Origin: Bacillota bacterium
GTDB lineage: Bacteria; Bacillota_E; Symbiobacteriia; Symbiobacteriales; Symbiobacteriaceae
Reading direction: 5' to 3'
Assembly (NCBI GenBank): GCA_003242675.1
Contig: QGVE01000092.1
Coordinates: 1-11,082 of the forward strand
DNA length: 11,082 bases
Shown here: piece after piece, positions 8,468 through 11,082 of the stretch
Numbering within the stretch: position 1 is the first letter of the stretch
Layout of the letters: each line of letters starts with the position of its first letter
The notes under the pieces: model-generated
Database searches by the model: none
Told to the model about the DNA's origin: nothing
Seen by the model: only the letters and a program-made list of their open reading frames with translations
Position numbers and translations under genes: made by a program

Positions 8468-9637
8468 CTACCTTCCGGCGCCCGGCGAAAACTCCTCCGG
8501 CTTGTCGGGCCGGAACCCGAAGTACCAGCCCAGGTACTCGGCGATCCGCCGGCTCGCCTGCCCGTCGCCGAAGGGGTTCTGGGCGCGGGCCATCCGCTGG
8601 TGGAGCTCCCGGTCGGTGAGCAGCCGCTCCCCCGCGCGGTAGACCCCCTCGTAGCTCGTGCCGGAGAGCAGGATGACCCCCGCTTCCAGCGCCTCCGGCC
8701 GCTCCGTCGTCTCCCGCATCAGGATGTGGGGCACGCCCATCGACGGGGTCTCCTCCTGGATGCCGCCCGAGTCCGTCATCGCCATGTAGGACCTGGCCGC
8801 GAGGTGAATCAGGTCCGGGTACGGCAGGGGGTCCAGGAGCAGGATCCGGGGATGGCCGTCCAGGATCGGCCAGGCCAGCTCCCGCACGGCCGGGTTCAGG
8901 TGGACCGCGTAGACCAGGAGGACGTCGGGGAAGCGGTCGACCAGGTCGCGCACCGCCCGGAACATGTTCCGCATCGGCTCCCCGATGTTCTCCCGGCGGT
9001 GGGCCGTCATCAGCACCACCCGGTAGCGGGTGAAGTCGATCTGCCGGAGCGCCGGCACGGTGAAGGTGTGCGGCCGGCGGAGCACGGCGAGGGCGGCGTC
9101 GACGCCGGTCTGCCCCGTGACGAAGATCGTCTCCGGGTCGATCCGCTCCGCGATCAGGTGCTCCCTCGCCCGGGGCGTCGGGGCGAACTGGATGTCCGCG
9201 ATGATCCCCGCGATGCGCCGGTTGATCTCCTCCGGGTACGGGTTGTACTTGTTGAAGGTGCGCAGCCCGGCCTCCACGTGCCCGACCGGGATCTTGTGGT
9301 AGAAGGCCGCGAGGGCTCCGGCCGCGGTGGTGCTGGTGTCGCCGTGGACCAGCACCAGGTCCGGCCGCTCGCGGGCGAGCAGCTCGTCCAGGCCGGAGAG
9401 CGCCCGCACCATGATGTCCGTCAGGGTCTGCCGGGGCCGCATGATGGCCAGGTCGTAGTCCGCGGTAAGGCCGAAGGCCGCGAAGACCTGGTCCAGCTGC
9501 TCCCGGTGCTGGCCGGTGGAGACCACCAGCGTCTCGAACCAGTCCGGATGGCTGCGCAGGGCCTGCACGACCGGCGCCATCTTGATGCCCTCGGGCCGGG
9601 AGCCGAAGATTGCCATGATTTTCCGGCGCTGTGCCAC
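8468..9637 (-). CDS. wecB: UDP-N-acetylglucosamine 2-epimerase (non-hydrolysing)
   Basis: This 389-residue cytoplasmic enzyme interconverts UDP-GlcNAc and UDP-ManNAc, a precursor for teichoic-acid linkage units and other surface glycans (called mnaA in Bacillus). Conserved blocks are FGSRPEGIKMAPV (11-23), TGQHREQLDQ (41-50), VHGDTSTT (97-104, D100), GHVEAGLRT (119-127, E122), and YPEEINRR (134-141). TAHRRENIG (211-219, H213), TDSGGIQEE (288-296) and RETTERPEA (309-317) follow. These cover the Asp, Glu and His residues used by the E. coli enzyme. The first block is usually GTRPEAIK, so there are two mild changes here. The start is GTG at 9637 with GGGGAGG 7 nt upstream; the internal ATG at codon 8 would cut into the first Rossmann strand. 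It follows the tagO-like gene but is separated from it by a terminator hairpin. Confidence 0.96.
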   Translation of the reverse strand: MAQRRKIMAIFGSRPEGIKMAPVVQALRSHPDWFETLVVSTGQHREQLDQVFAAFGLTADYDLAIMRPRQTLTDIMVRALSGLDELLARERPDLVLVHGDTSTTAAGALAAFYHKIPVGHVEAGLRTFNKYNPYPEEINRRIAGIIADIQFAPTPRAREHLIAERIDPETIFVTGQTGVDAALAVLRRPHTFTVPALRQIDFTRYRVVLMTAHRRENIGEPMRNMFRAVRDLVDRFPDVLLVYAVHLNPAVRELAWPILDGHPRILLLDPLPYPDLIHLAARSYMAMTDSGGIQEETPSMGVPHILMRETTERPEALEAGVILLSGTSYEGVYRAGERLLTDRELHQRMARAQNPFGDGQASRRIAEYLGWYFGFRPDKPEEFSPGAGR

Positions 9638-9649
9638 ACCGTCGCCTCC

Positions 9650-9685
9650 CCGTCCGCCCCCGGGCGCCGGGCGGCCCGGGGACGG
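9650..9685 (-). repeat. GC-rich hairpin in the wecB leader
   Basis: CCGTC (9650-9654) pairs with GACGG (9681-9685), and CCCGGG (9659-9664) with CCCGGG (9675-9680), leaving a small internal bulge. The structure overlaps the first bases of the wecB Shine-Dalgarno (9645-9651). It could limit ribosome access. In DNA this rich in G+C, such pairing may also be fortuitous. Confidence 0.4.
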
Positions 9686-9698
9686 CGTGCTATCCGGG

Positions 9699-9730
9699 AA
9701 AAGGGGTAAGAGGTTGCCCTCTTACCCCTT
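9699..9730 (-). terminator. Intrinsic terminator after the tagO-like gene
   Basis: AAGGGGTAAGAGG (9701-9713) and CCTCTTACCCCTT (9718-9730) form a perfect 13-bp stem with a 4-nt loop. On the minus strand the stem runs into TTTT (9702-9699), then CCC. It starts 37 bp after the TGA of the tagO-like gene. The short U-run suggests termination may be partial, so some transcripts could continue into wecB. Confidence 0.82.
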
Positions 9731-9767
9731 CTCCCAGGGTATGCTCTTGTCCTTGTCCCTCAATCCG

Positions 9768-10823
9768 TCAGTGGCCCGGGTGCTTGTGCCGGGTCTCCGT
9801 GACCTCCAGGAGCCCCAGGCGGCGGGCTGCCCCCAGCACGGCCGTGAGCACGACGGCCACGATGATCATCGCCTGGGCGAAGTTCACCTCGGTCAGGACG
9901 ACCGCGGAGACCCCCAGCGCGGCCGAGACGGCCCACATGACCAGCACGGTCGTGCGGTGCGAGAGCCCCATCCGGAGCAGCCGGTGGTGCAGGTGGTCCT
10001 TGTCCGCCTGCCCGATCGGCAGCCCGGCGGCGATCCGCCGCACGATGGCGAAGGCCGTGTCGAAGATGGGCACCGCCAGGGCCAGCACCGGCACCAGCAC
10101 GGAGACGGCCAGGGCGCTCTTCATCACGCCCTCCACCGAGATCGCCGCCAAGGTGAAGCCCAGGAACATGGAGCCGGCGTCGCCCATGAAGATCTTGGCG
10201 GGGTTGAAGTTGTAGCGCAGGAAGCCCACCGCCGAACCGGCCAGGGCCGCCGAGAGCAGGATCGCCGACGGCCGGCCCTGCTGCAGCGAGACCACCAGCA
10301 GGGTCAGGGCCGCGATCGTGGAGATGCCGGCCGCCAGGCCGTCGAGGCCGTCGATGAAGTTCATCACGTTGATGAACGAGACGATCCAGAGGATCGTCAG
10401 CGGCCCCGCCAGCGGCCCGAACGACACCCACCGATCGCCCAGCGGGCTGTAGATGTAGCTCACCTGCAGCTGCCAGTAGGGCACGTAGACCATCAGGGCG
10501 GCGATGGCCAGCTGGCCGAGGAACTTCGTCCGCGGCCGCATCGGCACCCGGTCGTCCCGGATCCCCAGCAGCACCAGCAGGCCGCCGCAGACCAGGATGC
10601 CCACCACCTGCGGATCGCCCAGGCCGCCGGAGAGGATCATCGCCAGGGCGAAGGCGACGTACATCGCCAGCCCGCCCAGGAAGGGCTTCGGCTCGGTGTG
10701 GACGCTGCGCTGGACCACCGGAGCCACCGTGCCCGTGCGCAGGGCGAGTCTGCGCGCCAGCGGCGTGAGGAGCAGCGACGCGACGAGCGCCGCCGCGAAG
10801 GCGAGGCCAGCCTGCTGCAGCAT
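9768..10823 (-). CDS. tagO: Undecaprenyl-phosphate GlcNAc-1-phosphate transferase (WecA/TagO family)
   Basis: This 351-residue polytopic membrane enzyme of the MraY/WecA/TagO superfamily transfers a sugar-1-phosphate, most likely GlcNAc-1-P, from its UDP form to undecaprenyl phosphate, starting surface-polymer synthesis. The family motifs are all present: DD at 90-91 (GIRDDR), NFIDGLDGLAAG (155-166), NPAKIFMGDAGS (207-218, D215) and HLHHRLL (277-283). The HLHHRLL form and the epimerase next door favour WecA/TagO over MraY. About ten hydrophobic segments run through the protein, and the C-terminus is a short His-rich tail (RHKHPGH). The ATG at 10823 is preceded by AGGGAG 11 nt upstream. It has its own promoter and ends before a strong terminator. 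Whether the product feeds teichoic acid, another glycopolymer or S-layer anchoring cannot be told here. Confidence 0.93.
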   Translation of the reverse strand: MLQQAGLAFAAALVASLLLTPLARRLALRTGTVAPVVQRSVHTEPKPFLGGLAMYVAFALAMILSGGLGDPQVVGILVCGGLLVLLGIRDDRVPMRPRTKFLGQLAIAALMVYVPYWQLQVSYIYSPLGDRWVSFGPLAGPLTILWIVSFINVMNFIDGLDGLAAGISTIAALTLLVVSLQQGRPSAILLSAALAGSAVGFLRYNFNPAKIFMGDAGSMFLGFTLAAISVEGVMKSALAVSVLVPVLALAVPIFDTAFAIVRRIAAGLPIGQADKDHLHHRLLRMGLSHRTTVLVMWAVSAALGVSAVVLTEVNFAQAMIIVAVVLTAVLGAARRLGLLEVTETRHKHPGH

Positions 10824-10848
10824 ATGTGACTCATCTCCCTACGGAACG

Positions 10849-10899
10849 GAGGGTCCGCCACCGTGGACCCGCGCGACATAATGCCGCACTCCGACCCTC
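10849..10899 (-). repeat. Overlapping inverted repeats in the tagO leader
   Basis: GGGTCC (10851-10856) can pair with GGACCC (10865-10870; 8-nt loop). The overlapping GAGGGTC (10849-10855) can instead pair with GACCCTC (10893-10899). The two pairings exclude each other. The short hairpin sits just ahead of the tagO ribosome-binding site. The distal arm lies at the predicted transcription start, so the longer pairing may not exist in RNA. Confidence 0.4.
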
Positions 10900-10902
10900 G
10901 TT

Positions 10903-10931
10903 ATTCTAAACACATAAACTTAGCTTGTAAA
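10903..10931 (-). promoter_or_regulatory. Sigma-A promoter of the tagO-like gene
   Basis: On the minus strand, TTTACA (10926-10931, 5 of 6) and TAGAAT (10903-10908, 5 of 6) are separated by 17 bp within an AT-rich island. The -35 box begins 2 bp after the stop codon of the upstream deaminase gene. Transcription would start near 10896, giving a leader of roughly 73 nt. Confidence 0.82.
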
Positions 10932-10933
10932 GC

Positions 10934-11082
10934 TCAGGAACCGCTGGAAGGCGTGAACCGCTCCATGACCACGCCGGCTTGCCGGGCCATTTCGAGGCCG
11001 ATCTGCTCCGTGTACTCGTCCATGTACACAATCCGCTCGATGCCCGCCGCGATCAGCATCTTGGCGCAGTGCACGCACGGGC
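10934..11082 (-). CDS. comEB: dCMP/cytidine deaminase-type protein, C-terminal end (partial)
   Basis: Reading in from the right edge on the minus strand, 48 codons end at TGA 10934-10936. The fragment starts with PCVHCAKML, the zinc-binding P-C-x-x-C motif of deoxycytidylate/cytidine deaminases, followed by IAAGIERIVYMDEY, the typical next strand and helix. The first zinc ligand and catalytic glutamate (H-A-E motif) would lie outside the window. dCMP deaminase makes dUMP for thymidylate synthesis; the related gene is called comEB in Bacillus. The family is clear, but the exact substrate is inferred. The gene is 5'-truncated only by the window edge. No terminator is seen between its stop and the tagO promoter. 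Confidence 0.86.
   Translation of the reverse strand, partial: PCVHCAKMLIAAGIERIVYMDEYTEQIGLEMARQAGVVMERFTPSSGS

Noticed and set aside
9598..9637. Alternative wecB start at the internal ATG (codon 8)
   Set aside because: It would remove most of the first beta strand before FGSRPE, and it lacks a ribosome-binding site. The GTG at 9637 has GGGGAGG at 7 nt.
8405..9709. Long plus-strand open frames antisense to wecB and, further on (9516-10829), to the tagO-like gene
   Set aside because: Both have biased Arg/Gly/His/Asp composition and no domain. The minus-strand genes carry full catalytic motifs.

Overview
The window is a very G+C-rich bacterial chromosome segment, with almost all third codon positions G or C. 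Its genes use GTG and TTG starts freely, and two intergenic regions carry consensus-like sigma-A promoters. The ATP synthase proteins resemble those of Bacillus and its relatives: the DELSDED form in beta, a Bacillus-type ATP-binding epsilon, and an atpZ-atpI-BEFHAGDC gene order. This fits a high-GC Firmicute, and Symbiobacterium is my best guess. That guess comes from recognising the style of the sequence, not from a search.

Layout. Positions 1-960, plus strand: the 3' end of a lutB-type iron-sulfur protein gene, followed directly by lutC (lactate/2-hydroxyacid utilisation). A strong bidirectional hairpin terminator (about 967-1004) separates them from the convergent ATP synthase operon. Positions 1007-8234, minus strand: a complete F1Fo ATP synthase operon read right to left as atpZ, atpI, atpB (a), atpE (c), atpF (b), atpH (delta), atpA (alpha), atpG (gamma), atpD (beta), atpC (epsilon). 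It is driven by a promoter with a perfect TATAAT at 8285-8290. Positions 8468-9637, minus: UDP-GlcNAc 2-epimerase (wecB/mnaA). Positions 9768-10823, minus: a polyprenyl-phosphate GlcNAc-1-phosphate transferase of the WecA/TagO family, with its own promoter at 10903-10931 and an intrinsic terminator at 9699-9730. Positions 10934-11082, minus: the 3' end of a dCMP/cytidine deaminase-type gene (comEB-like).

How the genes work together. The atp operon encodes the whole rotary enzyme plus two small membrane helpers (AtpZ, AtpI). Several junctions are overlapping or nearly touching (atpI/atpB, atpF/atpH, atpD/atpC), which suggests translational coupling. The exception is atpE, the high-copy c subunit: it sits between two long, structured intergenic spacers and has an ATG start with a strong ribosome-binding site. 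TagO and WecB together supply the lipid-linked GlcNAc primer and UDP-ManNAc for cell-surface polymers. LutB and LutC belong to an oxidative lactate utilisation module.

I saw no mobile element, CRISPR array, tRNA, rRNA or unknown multigene system. The window is mostly conserved housekeeping sequence. The points worth a second look are family-level deviations (the c-ring glycine motif, a P-loop substitution in alpha, the ATP-sensing epsilon motif, a short AtpI) and RNA-structure features in the intercistronic regions.
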